64,000 nucleotides of DNA from Anaeromyxobacter soli (GTDB taxonomy: Bacteria > Myxococcota > Myxococcia > Myxococcales > Anaeromyxobacteraceae): positions 1 to 64,000 of the forward strand of contig NZ_JAKZLF010000018.1 of the NCBI RefSeq assembly GCF_022808855.1, written 5' to 3'. Numbering within the stretch: the first letter of the stretch is position 1; every line of letters starts with the position of its first letter. Below are positions 35,812 through 45,429 of the stretch, one piece after another. The notes beneath the pieces are model-generated. The model was not told where the DNA came from, made no database searches, and saw only the letters and a program-made list of their open reading frames with translations. A program made the translations under genes and the position numbers.

Positions 35812-36336
35812 ATGTCGAAGGTCGTGATCGACGCGCTCGTCGAGCGCTTCCCAGATGCCGTGTACGACGCCTACGTGGGCGTGGGCGGCGACGACTGCGC
35901 GTTCGTGAAGAAGGAGCGCATCGTCGAGGTGTGCCGCTTCCTGAAGAGCGATCCGGGCATGCTCTTCGACATGGCGCCGTACATCACCGCGGTCGACTAC
36001 CTCGGGCAGGAGCCCCGGTTCGAGGTCGTCTACAACCTGCTCTCGCTGAAGACGAACCGGCGCATTCGCCTGCGCGTGAAGGTGCCGGAGCAGGACGCGG
36101 TCGTGCCGAGCGTGACGTCGCTCTGGCGCGGCGCGGACTGGTTCGAGCGCTACTGCTTCGACATGTACGGGATCCGCTTCAGCGACCACCCGGACATGCG
36201 GCGGCTGTTCATGTACGACGAGTTCGTCGGGCACCCGCTCCGCAAGGACTATCCGCTCAAGGGGCGCCAGCCGCTCGTGCAGGAGCGTGAGGTCAAGGAC
36301 ATCTACCGCGGGCCGGGGCCCGCCACGCGCGACTAG
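35812..36336 (+). CDS. nuoC: NADH-quinone oxidoreductase subunit C, second copy
   Basis: This 174-residue 30-kDa-type subunit has WRGADWFERYCFDMYGIRFSDHPDMRRL and GHPLRKDYPLKGRQP. It lies 9 nt after nuoB2 and 66 nt before nuoD2. Confidence 0.95.
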   Translation: MSKVVIDALVERFPDAVYDAYVGVGGDDCAFVKKERIVEVCRFLKSDPGMLFDMAPYITAVDYLGQEPRFEVVYNLLSLKTNRRIRLRVKVPEQDAVVPSVTSLWRGADWFERYCFDMYGIRFSDHPDMRRLFMYDEFVGHPLRKDYPLKGRQPLVQEREVKDIYRGPGPATRD

Positions 36337-36402
36337 CGCGCCCCGGCCTCGGCGAGCGCGCGCAGGCGCGCCCCGAGGACGGACGGTGAACGGAGGCAGA
36401 CC

Positions 36403-37665
36403 GTGACCGAGAAGAAGGGACTGGGCGAGGTCCAGACGGCGGCGCCGGGCGAAGAGCTCCGCCTCCGGCCCGGGGAGAGCGAGCTCGACGCGTTCATGCC
36501 GTCGCGGCGGATGACGGTGAACCTCGGACCGTCGCACCCCGCCATGCACGGCGTGACGCGGGCGGTGGTGGAGCTCGACGGCGAGATCATCCGCGAGATG
36601 AAGCTCGACATCGGCTTCCTCCACCGCGGGTTCGAGAAGAGCTGCGAGAACGTGACGTGGACGCAGTGCTTCCCGTACACGGACCGGCTCAACTACGTCA
36701 GCTCCATCATGAACAACGTGGGCTTCGCCCTCGCCGTCGAGAAGCTGTGCAAGCTCGACGTGCCCGAGCGGGCGAAGTACCTGCGCGTCATCACCTCCGA
36801 GCTCCACCGCATCTGCGACCACCTCACGCTCGTCGGCGCCATGGGCATGGAGCTCGGCGCGATGACGGTGTTCCTCTACGCGGTCGAGGCGCGCGACATC
36901 ATCTGGGACCGGCTCGCCGAGCTGTGCGGCGCGCGCCTCACCTCGAACTACGCGCGCGTCGGCGGCGTGGCGCGGGACGCGCCCGAGGGCTGGGTCGAGA
37001 AGACCGGGAAGACGCTCGATCGCGTGAAGGGGTACGTCGACGAGATCGACGGCCTGCTCTCCCGCAACCGCATCTTCATCGATCGCACCCGCGGGACGGG
37101 CGTCGTGCCGCGCGAGGACGCGATCGAGCTCGGCTTCACCGGCCCGTGCCTGCGCGCGTCGGGCGAGCCGTTCGACCTGCGCAAGGCGGCGCCGTACCTC
37201 GTCTACGACCGGGTGGACTTCGACATCCCGGTGGGGACGAACGGCGACAACTTCGACCGGTACCAGATGCGCATGGAGGAGATGCGGCAGGCCGATCGGA
37301 TCATCCGCCAGTGCTTCACGCAGATGGAGCCGGGCGAGATCGCCGTCCAGGACTTCCGCTACGTCCTGCCGCCGAAGCCGCTCGTCTACGGGACGATCGA
37401 GGGCCTCATGGCCCACTTCAAGATCATCATGGAGGGGATCCAGGTCCCCGCCGGCGAGGCGTACAGCTACACCGAGGCGGCCAACGGCGAGCTCGGCTTC
37501 TACGTCGTGTCGGACGGCGGCGGGCGCCCGTACAAGCTGGGCCTGCGGGCGCCGGGCTGGCCCATGCTGGCCGCCCTGCCGTTCATGACGAAGGACTCGC
37601 TGCTCTCCGACCTCATCCCGACGTTCGACAGCATCAACATGATCGGCGGCGAGGTCGAGCAGTAG
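36403..37665 (+). CDS. nuoD: NADH-quinone oxidoreductase subunit D, second copy
   Basis: This 420-residue subunit has LGPSHPAMHGV, the 49-kDa signature, and then RGFEKSCEN and HFKIIMEGIQVPAGEAY. The GTG start at 36403 follows CGGAGG. The C-terminal DLIPTFDSINMIGGEVEQ end is complete. This form resembles the canonical NADH-linked complex I subunit more than the first copy does. Confidence 0.95.
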   Translation: MTEKKGLGEVQTAAPGEELRLRPGESELDAFMPSRRMTVNLGPSHPAMHGVTRAVVELDGEIIREMKLDIGFLHRGFEKSCENVTWTQCFPYTDRLNYVSSIMNNVGFALAVEKLCKLDVPERAKYLRVITSELHRICDHLTLVGAMGMELGAMTVFLYAVEARDIIWDRLAELCGARLTSNYARVGGVARDAPEGWVEKTGKTLDRVKGYVDEIDGLLSRNRIFIDRTRGTGVVPREDAIELGFTGPCLRASGEPFDLRKAAPYLVYDRVDFDIPVGTNGDNFDRYQMRMEEMRQADRIIRQCFTQMEPGEIAVQDFRYVLPPKPLVYGTIEGLMAHFKIIMEGIQVPAGEAYSYTEAANGELGFYVVSDGGGRPYKLGLRAPGWPMLAALPFMTKDSLLSDLIPTFDSINMIGGEVEQ

Positions 37666-37696
37666 CCGCGCCGGAATCCACAGGAGCGAACGAGCA

Positions 37697-39463
37697 ATGG
37701 CCGAAGAGAAGAAGCCCGAGGCCCCCGCCGCCGCGCCGCCCAAGCCGCCGCCGGGCCCGCCCGCGCCGCCGCCGCCGAAGAACCCCGGCATGGTCACGGC
37801 GACGATCGACGGGCGCGAGGTGGTCGCGAAGCCCGGCACGACCGTCATCGAGGCCGCGAAGGCGCTCGGGATCGAGATCCCGTACTACTGCTACCACAAG
37901 CGCCTCTCCATCGCGGCCAACTGCCGGATGTGCCTCGTCGAGATGTCGAACGCGCCCGGCGGCAAGCTCATGCCGGCGTGCCAGATGCCGATCTCCGAGG
38001 GCGTCGCCGTCAAGACCGAGACGCCGCGCGTGAAGGACCAGCAGCGCGCCACGCTCGAGTTCCTGCTCCTGAACCACCCGGTGGACTGCGCGATCTGCGA
38101 TCAGGCCGGGGAGTGCAAGCTGCAGGACTACTACATGAAGTACGACCGGCAGCCCTCGCGCCTCGACGTGCCCAAGGTGACGAAGGGCAAGCGGGTCGTG
38201 CTCGGGCCCATGGTCGTGCTCGATCAGGAGCGCTGCATCCTCTGCACGCGCTGCGTCCGCTTCATGCGCGAGATCGCGAAGGAGCCGCAGCTCGGCGTCG
38301 CCGAGCGCGGGAACGAGAGCTTCATCACCACGTTCCCCGGGCAGCCCCTCGACTCCAAGTACTCCGGGAACGTCGTCGACATCTGCCCGGTCGGCGCGCT
38401 CACCTCGGCGGACTTCCGCTTCCGCGGCCGCGTCTGGTTCATGAGCGCCGCGCGGTCGGTGTGCACCGGCTGCGCGCGCGGCTGCAACACCTTCCTCGAC
38501 TACCTGAACGACACCACCTACCGCTACCGCCCGCGCGAGAACGACGCCGTCAACCAGGAGTGGATGTGTGACGAGGGCCGGGTCTCGTACAAGTACCTGA
38601 ACGCGGACCGCGCGCTCCTCTCGCGCGAGGGCCGCGGCGCCCAGGCCAAGGTGCTGGCCCGCGAGGTCGCCGTGGAGCGGGCCGCCGCCGAGCTCGCGCC
38701 GCACGCCCGCGCCGGCAGCCTCGCGGTGCTGCTCTCGCCGCTCGCCTCGCTCGAGGACCTCCTCGCCGCGGCGACGGTCGCGAAGGAGGCGCTCGGGGTC
38801 GCCGAGGTCTTCGTCGGCGGTCGCCGCGACGGCTGGCAGGACGCCTTCCTGAAGCGCGCCGACGAGAACCCGAACCGCAAGGGGCTCGAGCTCGTCGCGC
38901 AGGCGCTCGGGCTCGCGGTGCGGCCGTTCGGCGACCTCACCGCGGCGGTCGCCGCCGGGAAGGTCCGGGCGGTCTGGGCGGTCGGGACGGAGGTCCCGGA
39001 TCCCGCCGCCGCCGCGGCGCTCGAGGGCGCCGAGGTGCTCGTGGCGCAGTCCTACGACGACGGGCCGGTGGCGCGTCAGGCCACGGTGCTCCTGGCGGCC
39101 GCGCCGCACTCGGAGAGCGACGGCACGTTCGTCAACTTCGAGGGGCGGGCGCAGCGGTTCGAGCTCGCGTACTTCCCGCGGGGCGACTCCCGGCCGCACT
39201 GGCTGCTCGCGTCCGAGCTGGGGCGCGCGCTGGGGCTGTCCTACCGGTTCGCGACCGCGCGCGACGTGTTCGTCGAGCTCGGGCCGCGGCTCGGGACGGC
39301 GCTCGGCGACTTCCGCTGGGACTCGCTGCCGTCCACCCGCCGCCGGCCCGGGATCGTCCCGCTCGCCGCCGGCACCGTGGACGGCCGGCTCCCCGGCTAC
39401 CGCGACCGCGTTCCCCCCGAGACGTCCGAGGACGCCCGCCGCGCCCTCGCCCGCACGACCTAG
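37697..39463 (+). CDS. nuoG: NADH-quinone oxidoreductase subunit G, shortened
   Basis: This iron-sulfur subunit carries the electron wire from NADH. A Pro-rich N-terminus (residues 1-30) precedes a [2Fe-2S] ferredoxin domain (CYHKRLSIAANCRMC), then HPVDCAICDQAGECKLQD (N4/N5 side) and CILCTRCVRF...DICPVG. CTGCARGCN and a later Cys are the N7-type ligands. At 588 residues it is far shorter than the 908-residue E. coli NuoG, with a reduced molybdopterin-type domain. It is the only nuoG in the window, and nuoE and nuoF are missing. Confidence 0.94.
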   Translation: MAEEKKPEAPAAAPPKPPPGPPAPPPPKNPGMVTATIDGREVVAKPGTTVIEAAKALGIEIPYYCYHKRLSIAANCRMCLVEMSNAPGGKLMPACQMPISEGVAVKTETPRVKDQQRATLEFLLLNHPVDCAICDQAGECKLQDYYMKYDRQPSRLDVPKVTKGKRVVLGPMVVLDQERCILCTRCVRFMREIAKEPQLGVAERGNESFITTFPGQPLDSKYSGNVVDICPVGALTSADFRFRGRVWFMSAARSVCTGCARGCNTFLDYLNDTTYRYRPRENDAVNQEWMCDEGRVSYKYLNADRALLSREGRGAQAKVLAREVAVERAAAELAPHARAGSLAVLLSPLASLEDLLAAATVAKEALGVAEVFVGGRRDGWQDAFLKRADENPNRKGLELVAQALGLAVRPFGDLTAAVAAGKVRAVWAVGTEVPDPAAAAALEGAEVLVAQSYDDGPVARQATVLLAAAPHSESDGTFVNFEGRAQRFELAYFPRGDSRPHWLLASELGRALGLSYRFATARDVFVELGPRLGTALGDFRWDSLPSTRRRPGIVPLAAGTVDGRLPGYRDRVPPETSEDARRALARTT

Positions 39464-39475
39464 GAGGAGGGCCAA

Positions 39476-40828
39476 GTGAACCGTCTCATCGGGATGGTGG
39501 TGCTCATCGGCGCGGTGGTGGCCGGCCTCGTCGGGCTCTCGGCCGCGTTCTACCTGGCCGCCGGCGGGCTCGCGTGGGTGTTCGCCGAGTACCTCGGCGC
39601 GCCGCCGTCGTTCGGCGCCGCGATCGCCAACGTCGTCACGCTGATGCTCGTGGTCATGATGATCTCGGGCTCGCTCCTCACGGTCGCGGAGCGGAAGTGG
39701 TCCGCCATGATGCAGAACCGCATCGGCGCGAACCGCATCAAGGTGCTCGGGTCCGCCCTCGGCGGCATCCCGTTCCTCGCCGCCGACGCGCTCAAGATGC
39801 TGACGAAGGAGAGCGCCCCGCCGCGCGGCCGGACGCGGGTCCTCTACGAGATGGCGCCCGCGCTCGCGTTCGCGCCCGTGTTCGCGCTGTTCGCGATCAT
39901 CCCGCTCGGGCCTCCGATCCCGCTCGGCGCCATCGTCGACTCGGCCGCCGGCGCGCTCGGCAGCGCGGGCGTCGCGCTGCAGGTGGCGAGCCCCGACGCC
40001 GGGCTGCTCTACATCTTCGCGATCTCCTCGCTCGCGGTGTACGGCACCTCGCTCGCGGGCTGGGCGTCGAACAACAAGCTCGCGCTGCTCGGCGGCGTCC
40101 GCGCCTCCTCGCAGATGATCAGCTACGAGGTCTCGCTCGGGCTGTCGCTCGTCGGGACGATGCTCGCGTACCGCACCCTGCGCCTCGAGGAGATGGTGAC
40201 CGCGCAGGGGCTCGCGGTCCTCGGCCCCGTCCCGGCGCTCGGCATCCTCCTCCAGCCGGTCGGGTTCCTCATCTTCTTCGCGAGCGCGTTCGCCGAGACG
40301 AAGCGCGCGCCGTTCGACCTGCCCGAGGGCGAGAGCGAGATCGTCGGCTACTTCGTCGAGTACTCGGGCATGAAGTTCGGCCTGATGTTCCTCGCGGAGT
40401 TCGTGGAGATCGTGGTCCTCTCCGCGATCATCACCGCGGTGTTCCTCGGCGGCTGGCACCCCATCGTCGTCTCGACCGAGTGGCTCCGTCAGACCGTGAC
40501 GCCCCTCTGGTTCGGGGCGATCTGCGGTGGGGCGTTCCTCGCGAAGATGATCGTGCTGATGTGGCTCCAGCTCACGATCCGCTGGCTCCTGCCGCGCTTC
40601 CGCTTCGACCAGATCCAGAAGCTCTGCTGGAAGATCCTGCTCCCCGCGGCCATCGCCAACATCTTCATCACGGCCGGCGCGCTGCTCCTCGACCCCTCGA
40701 TGCAGCTGCTCGCCTGGATCGGCGTCGCGACGATCGTCATCATCGGCGCCATCACCGCCGCGGTCGGCCGCGCTCCCGCTCCGGGGGAGCACGACCACGC
40801 CGCCGCCCACGCCGTCGCGGGACACTGA
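39476..40828 (+). CDS. nuoH: NADH-quinone oxidoreductase subunit H, second copy
   Basis: This 450-residue membrane subunit has MQNRIGANRIK, GGVRASSQMISYEVSLGL and RAPFDLPEGESEIVGYFVEYSGMKF. The GTG start at 39476 follows TAGGAGGAGG, an excellent ribosome-binding site. The C-terminus ends in a His-rich run (HDHAAAHAVAGH), echoing the His-rich loops of the other operon's NuoL and NuoM. Confidence 0.96.
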   Translation: MNRLIGMVVLIGAVVAGLVGLSAAFYLAAGGLAWVFAEYLGAPPSFGAAIANVVTLMLVVMMISGSLLTVAERKWSAMMQNRIGANRIKVLGSALGGIPFLAADALKMLTKESAPPRGRTRVLYEMAPALAFAPVFALFAIIPLGPPIPLGAIVDSAAGALGSAGVALQVASPDAGLLYIFAISSLAVYGTSLAGWASNNKLALLGGVRASSQMISYEVSLGLSLVGTMLAYRTLRLEEMVTAQGLAVLGPVPALGILLQPVGFLIFFASAFAETKRAPFDLPEGESEIVGYFVEYSGMKFGLMFLAEFVEIVVLSAIITAVFLGGWHPIVVSTEWLRQTVTPLWFGAICGGAFLAKMIVLMWLQLTIRWLLPRFRFDQIQKLCWKILLPAAIANIFITAGALLLDPSMQLLAWIGVATIVIIGAITAAVGRAPAPGEHDHAAAHAVAGH

Positions 40829-40831
40829 CCC

Positions 40832-41545
40832 ATGCCCTATCCGATCGAGAACCGGCCCGCCGATCTGCGCGAGCGGATGTACTTCCCGGAGATCATCCGG
40901 GGCATCGGCGTGCTCACGAAGCACTTCCTCCGGAACCTGTTCCTCACGCGCGACAAGAACCCGGACGTCCTCGAGCGCCGGCGCGGCGAGCTGTGGTCGG
41001 ACAACGCGACGCTCCAGTACCCCGAGGAGCGCGCGCCGTATCCCCCCGGCTACCGCGGCCTGCACCGGCTCGTCCCGCGCGAGGACGGCAAGCCCCGCTG
41101 CGTCGCCTGCTACATGTGCGCGACCGCCTGCCCGGCGCAGTGCATCTACATCGAGGCGGGCGAGTACCCGGACGATCCCATCGAGAAGTACCCGGTGAAG
41201 TTCGTCATCGACGAGCTGCGCTGCATCGTCTGCGGGTTCTGCGTGGAGGCGTGCCCGAAGGACGCCATTCGCATGGACTCGGGCGAGCACACCCCGCCGT
41301 CCTACGAGCGCGGCGCGCAGATCTGGGACGAGAAGCGGCTCCTCCGCGGGCCGCCGATCTCCTATCAGTACGATCCGTGGCTCCGCCGCGGCTCGCCGTC
41401 GATCCCGGCGGACAAGCTCGAGGAGATGCGCGCGCGCGCCAAGCCCTTCCCGACCGTCGCCACCGACGAGTACGCGCAGACGCCCGGCTTCTCCGTCCGC
41501 GCGCTCGCGCAGGAGGCGAAGGAGCGCGCCGCACGTCCGAAGTAG
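40832..41545 (+). CDS. nuoI: NADH-quinone oxidoreductase subunit I, second copy
   Basis: This 237-residue subunit has both cluster motifs, [15 protein letters not shown] and [16 protein letters not shown], and the conserved [16 protein letters not shown] entry. It starts 3 nt after nuoH2. It closes the rightward operon: no nuoJ, K, L, M or N follows, and the next gene is unrelated. Confidence 0.95.
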   Translation: MPYPIENRPADLRERMYFPEIIRGIGVLTKHFLRNLFLTRDKNPDVLERRRGELWSDNATLQYPEERAPYPPGYRGLHRLVPREDGKPRCVACYMCATACPAQCIYIEAGEYPDDPIEKYPVKFVIDELRCIVCGFCVEACPKDAIRMDSGEHTPPSYERGAQIWDEKRLLRGPPISYQYDPWLRRGSPSIPADKLEEMRARAKPFPTVATDEYAQTPGFSVRALAQEAKERAARPK

Positions 41546-41571
41546 CGGTCCCTCCGAGCTGGCTCTCCCTG

Positions 41572-41601
41572 GCGGGCGCGGCGCACCGGCGTCGCGCCCG
41601 C
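41572..41601 (+). terminator. Hairpin after nuoI2
   Basis: GCGGGCGCG (41572-41580) pairs perfectly with CGCGCCCGC (41593-41601) 27 nt after the nuoI2 stop. No T-run follows, so termination may be factor-dependent. Confidence 0.4.
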
Positions 41602-41675
41602 GGCCGTTCTGGGCGAGGATGTGGCCGCGGCGCCGGCGCGGTCCGGGCCGAGGCCGACGGCGGGAGGAGAGGCAC

Positions 41676-43244
41676 GTGAAGGGCGGCGTGAGCTGGGCGC
41701 GGGGCGCGTGGCGGGGCGCGATCCTCGTCGCGGCGCTGGCGAGCGCGGCTGCGCTCGTGGACCTCGGGAGCTTTCATCGCCTCGAGCAGGGGGACTCCCT
41801 CGTCCCCGTGCTCGTCTCGCTCCAGCGCTGGACCCCCTTCTTCTGGGACCAGGAGCGCTTCGGGATGCTCGTCCCGCTCGTCGCGCTCCCGCTCCGCGAT
41901 CCGCTCGCGAACCTCCTCCTGCAGCGGGCGCTGACCGCCTTCGCGGGCCTCGCCTCGCTCGTCCTGCTCGCGCGGCACGCGCTCGCGGGGCGCGACTGGC
42001 CGCTCGCCGGCCTCCTCGCGGCCGGGACGCTGCTCCTGCTCGCGCCGGCCCCCTGGCTCTTCGAGTACCTCGCCTCCCAGCCCTACGGGCTGTCCACGGC
42101 GCTCGCGCTCGCGGGGCTCGCCCTGGCGGAGCGGCCGCCGAGCGCGGGCGGGGGCGAGGGCGGGGGCGGCGCGCCGTGGCCGCCGCGGCTCGCCTGGCTC
42201 CGCACGGCGGCGGCGCTCCTCCTCGTCGTCGCCGCCCACTGGGTGAACGCGGTGGCGGGCATCGTGCTCCTGGGGCTCGCCCTCGCGCGCGCGGGCGGGG
42301 ACCTCGTCGAGGGGGCGGAGCGGCGGGCCGTGCGCGCCCGGCTCGTGCGCGAAGGGGCGCTCCTCGGCGCCGGCCTCGCGGCGGGCCACGTGCTCCTGCG
42401 GCTGTACCCCCTCCTCACCGGCCATCGCCTGCGGCTCCCGATGGGCGCGCTCCCCGTGGAGCGCTGGCCCCGGGCGTGGACGTCGTTCTTCGGGCTGGCG
42501 TGGCACGACGAGCGGCGCTGGGGGCTCGCGCTCGTCGCGATCGCCGCGGCGGGCCTGGCGCTCCTCCTCACCCGTCCGCTCCGGCCGCAGCTCGCGGGCG
42601 CCCTCGTGCGTGCCGGCGCGCTCCTCGCGGCGGCGCTCGGCTACGCGCTGTTCGTGGGCGCGCTGGAGTGGGTCGAGGCGAACGCCTTCCACTGGCGCTA
42701 CCTCGCCCCCTCGGCCGTGCTCGTCCACCTCGCGGCGGTGTCGCTCCTGGCGGAGCCGCTGGCGCGGCTCCCGAGGCTCGCGGCGGCGGCGGGCTCGGCC
42801 GCGCTGGCGCTGGTGCCGGCGGCGGCGCTCGCGGCCTACGGCGCCCCGTCGCTCGCGCGCGTGCGCGCGGACCTCGACGCCGCGGCGGGCGCGCGGACGG
42901 AGGACGTGCTCGCGGCGGGCTGCGAGCTCGTCGCGGGGGACTACTGGTCGGTGTGGCCGACGGTGTGGCACGCCGCCCTCGTCGCGCGCGAGCGCGGGCT
43001 CGCGCGGCGCGTGTACGGCCTCACGCACCGCTCGAACCCGACCGCGCCGCTGTGGAAGGGGCGTCCCCCGGAGTCGCTCCGCATCTGCCGCCCCGCCGGC
43101 GAGGAGGAGCACGCGGAGCGATGGCTCCGCGCGTTCCACCTCTGGCCGGTCCGGGGGGTGGGACGGCAGGGGACCGTGGACGTGCTCGTCCCGGTCGGCG
43201 CTGCGAGCGCTACATCCGGAACGACGCCAGCAGCATCCCGGTGA
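41676..43244 (+). CDS. Multi-pass membrane protein of unknown function
   Basis: This 522-residue protein has about ten or more hydrophobic helices rich in Ala/Leu in its first 420 residues, and a soluble C-terminal domain of about 100 residues. The layout is like GT-C type glycosyltransferase-related membrane proteins, but no catalytic DxD motif could be placed, so no function is assigned. The GTG at 41676 is chosen because GGAGGAGAGGCAC precedes it; an ATG frame extends 19 codons further. Its 3' end overlaps that of the next gene, on the other strand, by 35 nt. Confidence 0.75.
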   Translation: MKGGVSWARGAWRGAILVAALASAAALVDLGSFHRLEQGDSLVPVLVSLQRWTPFFWDQERFGMLVPLVALPLRDPLANLLLQRALTAFAGLASLVLLARHALAGRDWPLAGLLAAGTLLLLAPAPWLFEYLASQPYGLSTALALAGLALAERPPSAGGGEGGGGAPWPPRLAWLRTAAALLLVVAAHWVNAVAGIVLLGLALARAGGDLVEGAERRAVRARLVREGALLGAGLAAGHVLLRLYPLLTGHRLRLPMGALPVERWPRAWTSFFGLAWHDERRWGLALVAIAAAGLALLLTRPLRPQLAGALVRAGALLAAALGYALFVGALEWVEANAFHWRYLAPSAVLVHLAAVSLLAEPLARLPRLAAAAGSAALALVPAAALAAYGAPSLARVRADLDAAAGARTEDVLAAGCELVAGDYWSVWPTVWHAALVARERGLARRVYGLTHRSNPTAPLWKGRPPESLRICRPAGEEEHAERWLRAFHLWPVRGVGRQGTVDVLVPVGAASATSGTTPAASR

Positions 43245-43797
43245 ACGTCGTGTCCTCGTAGTCGCCGCCGAAGTACGGGTTCACGCCGATCTCGGCGCCG
43301 AGCCCGAAGGTCGGCGTCACGTCGAACTTCGCGCCGGCGGCGAGCCGCATGACGAGGCCGACGGTGGAGTCGGAGGCCTTCGTCCACGTCCCGTAGTAGG
43401 GGTCGCGCTCCTTCACGGACATGTTGGCGAAGTACAGGCCGAGGCCGGCGTCGCCGTAGAGGCCGAAGCGCGGCGCCACGTCGAACCCGAACCGCGCGGC
43501 GGGCACGAGCTTGAAGAGGTTCATGCCCCACTCCCACCCGTAGTAGGAGTCGGAGAAGCGCGAGTACCCGAGCGACAGCACGAGCGAGAGGTTCGTGTTC
43601 GGGCCGAGGTGGGTCGGCAGCATCTCCAGGTCGCCGCGGAGCGCGAGGCCGGTGTTGCCGTCGCCGTCCTCGAAGCCGAGGAGGACGTTGGCGTTGGTGA
43701 GCCCGCTCGAGCTGCGGGCGCCGCGGCCCTGAGCGAGCGCGGCGGGGGCGAGGAGCAGCAGCGCCAGCGCGGCCGCGGTGCGGATCACGTTCTTCAT
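43210..43797 (-). CDS. Exported beta-barrel-type outer membrane protein
   Basis: This 195-residue protein has a signal peptide (MKNVIRTAAALALLLLAPAALA, cut before QG) and alternating aromatic/polar beta-strands such as SLVLSLGYSRFSDSYYGWEWGMN and FGLYGDAGLGLYFAN. It ends with aromatic-Arg-Met, similar to barrel C-termini (SFRM). It is probably a small eight-stranded OmpA/OmpW-like barrel. A GGAGGA ribosome-binding site precedes the ATG. The gene overlaps the convergent membrane protein gene by 35 nt. Confidence 0.78.
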   Translation of the reverse strand: MKNVIRTAAALALLLLAPAALAQGRGARSSSGLTNANVLLGFEDGDGNTGLALRGDLEMLPTHLGPNTNLSLVLSLGYSRFSDSYYGWEWGMNLFKLVPAARFGFDVAPRFGLYGDAGLGLYFANMSVKERDPYYGTWTKASDSTVGLVMRLAAGAKFDVTPTFGLGAEIGVNPYFGGDYEDTTFTGMLLASFRM

Positions 43798-43940
43798 GAG
43801 TCTTCCTCCAGGAAGCTGCGCGCCAAAAGCGGCGCGGGCGCGCATGTTAGCGGCGGTCCCGCCGCACGGAAAGGGCGCGAGCGGCAGGGCGTGTGCGCGG
43901 AGGCGGGGCGGTGTGCGGCGCGCTCGCTGCCGCCTCCGGG

Positions 43941-45284
43941 TCAGGCCGGCGTGCCGCCCGCGGACTCGGAGGACAGCACGTCGCGCTGGTGGAGGGGCGC
44001 GAGACGCTGCAGCACGAGGAGCCCGGGGATCGCGAGCGCCATGCAGGAGGCGAAGAAGAGGGGGTAGCCGAGCCGCTCGGCGAGGACGCCGCTCGGGATC
44101 CCGGAGAGCGTCCGCCCGAAGCCGAAGAGGCTCGAGAGGAGCGCGTACTGCGTGGCGCTGTAGCGCTTGTCGCAGACGCGGAGGATGAGCGCGAGCAGGG
44201 CGGCCGTGCCCATCCCCTGCGAGGCGTACTCCGCCGCGATCCCGACGTAGGTCCAGCCGCGCGCCGCCGCCGAGATGGGCTCGAGGGTGGCGCAGAGCGC
44301 CACGTCGAGGGGAGCGGCGCGGGCGGCGGCGGCGAGCGCGTAGAAGCCGATCGCGCCCGCCTGGGCGAAGCCGAACGCCCACAGCGCCCGGCCCAGGCCG
44401 AGGCGCGACATGAGCGCGGCGCCGAGGCCGGTCCCCGCGATGGTCGCGGCCGTGCCGATGATCTTCACGGCGAGGCCGATCTCGGCGTTCGAGAAGCACA
44501 TGTCCTTCAGGAACGGGTTCACCATCGTGCCGGCGGCGTTGTCGCCGAACTTGTAGAGCACGAGGAACGCGGCCACGGTGAGCGCCTGCGGGCGGCCGAA
44601 GTAGGTCCGGAAGGGCTCGACGATCGCCGCCTTGAGCGAGCGCGGCGCGGCGGCCGGCCGCACGGGGGGGTCGGCCCAGAGCGTCAGCGCGATGGAGGCG
44701 AGGAACAGGCCGCCGAGCAGGGCGAACACCACCGGCCAGGGGAGCCACTGCGCCGAGAAGATCGCGAGCGCGCCCGCCACGAGCATGCCGATCCGGTACC
44801 ACATGACCCGCAGGCCGCTCGCGGGCCCCTGCTCGTCCGGCTCGAGCACCTCGACCGAGTAGGCATCGAGCGCGATGTCCTGGGTGGCGGACGCGATGGT
44901 GATGAACAGCGCGATCGCGCCGAGCACCGCCGCGGCGCTCGCCGCGATCGCGATGCGGCCGGTGGCCGGATCGCGCTCCAGCGCGAAGCCCGCGTAGGCC
45001 GCGAACGCGAAGAGCCCGAGGGCGAGCGCGATCTGGGCCAGCACGATCCAGCTCCGCCGCCGGTCCGGGCGGGGCAGCGCGTAGCGGTCCACGAGCGGCG
45101 CCCACAGGAACTTGAGGCTCCACGGGAGCGACACCGCGGAGAGGATCCCGATCGTCTTCAGATCGACGCCGGCGCTCCGGAGGAAGATCTGGAAGGTGTT
45201 GAAGACGAACCCCAGCGGCATGCCCGAGGCGAGCATGAGCGCCCCGAGCACCTGGACGCGCTTCGACTTGAGGACGTTGGCCAA
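43941..45284 (-). CDS. MFS transporter, AmpG-like
   Basis: This 447-residue, 12-helix transporter resembles AmpG (inner-membrane muropeptide permease): GMPLGFVFNTFQIFLRSAG, SLPWSLKFLWAPLVDRY and ASATQDIALDAYSVE are characteristic of that group. AmpG imports GlcNAc-anhydroMurNAc peptides for recycling, but siderophore and acetyl-CoA transporters share the pattern. The start is a TTG at 45284 with TAGTCT 9 nt upstream and no ribosome-binding site. Confidence 0.85.
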   Translation of the reverse strand: MANVLKSKRVQVLGALMLASGMPLGFVFNTFQIFLRSAGVDLKTIGILSAVSLPWSLKFLWAPLVDRYALPRPDRRRSWIVLAQIALALGLFAFAAYAGFALERDPATGRIAIAASAAAVLGAIALFITIASATQDIALDAYSVEVLEPDEQGPASGLRVMWYRIGMLVAGALAIFSAQWLPWPVVFALLGGLFLASIALTLWADPPVRPAAAPRSLKAAIVEPFRTYFGRPQALTVAAFLVLYKFGDNAAGTMVNPFLKDMCFSNAEIGLAVKIIGTAATIAGTGLGAALMSRLGLGRALWAFGFAQAGAIGFYALAAAARAAPLDVALCATLEPISAAARGWTYVGIAAEYASQGMGTAALLALILRVCDKRYSATQYALLSSLFGFGRTLSGIPSGVLAERLGYPLFFASCMALAIPGLLVLQRLAPLHQRDVLSSESAGGTPA

Positions 45285-45313
45285 GGCCGGACGAGACTAG
45301 ACGCGGGCCGTCC

Positions 45314-45355
45314 CCGGCACAAGCCGGCCCGACGCCGCCAGCGGGCCCGTGCCGG
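45314..45355 (-). terminator. Hairpin between polX and MFS gene
   Basis: CCGGCAC at 45314-45320 pairs with GTGCCGG at 45349-45355, with an inner CCCG/CGGG stem. It lies between the polX stop and the MFS start. No T-run. Confidence 0.3.
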
Positions 45356-45429
45356 CCAGCGGAGCGGGGCGGGGCGCCGACGCCCATCCCGCCCGCGCTC
45401 GACCGCGCCCCCGCACCGGGGAGCGCCGC

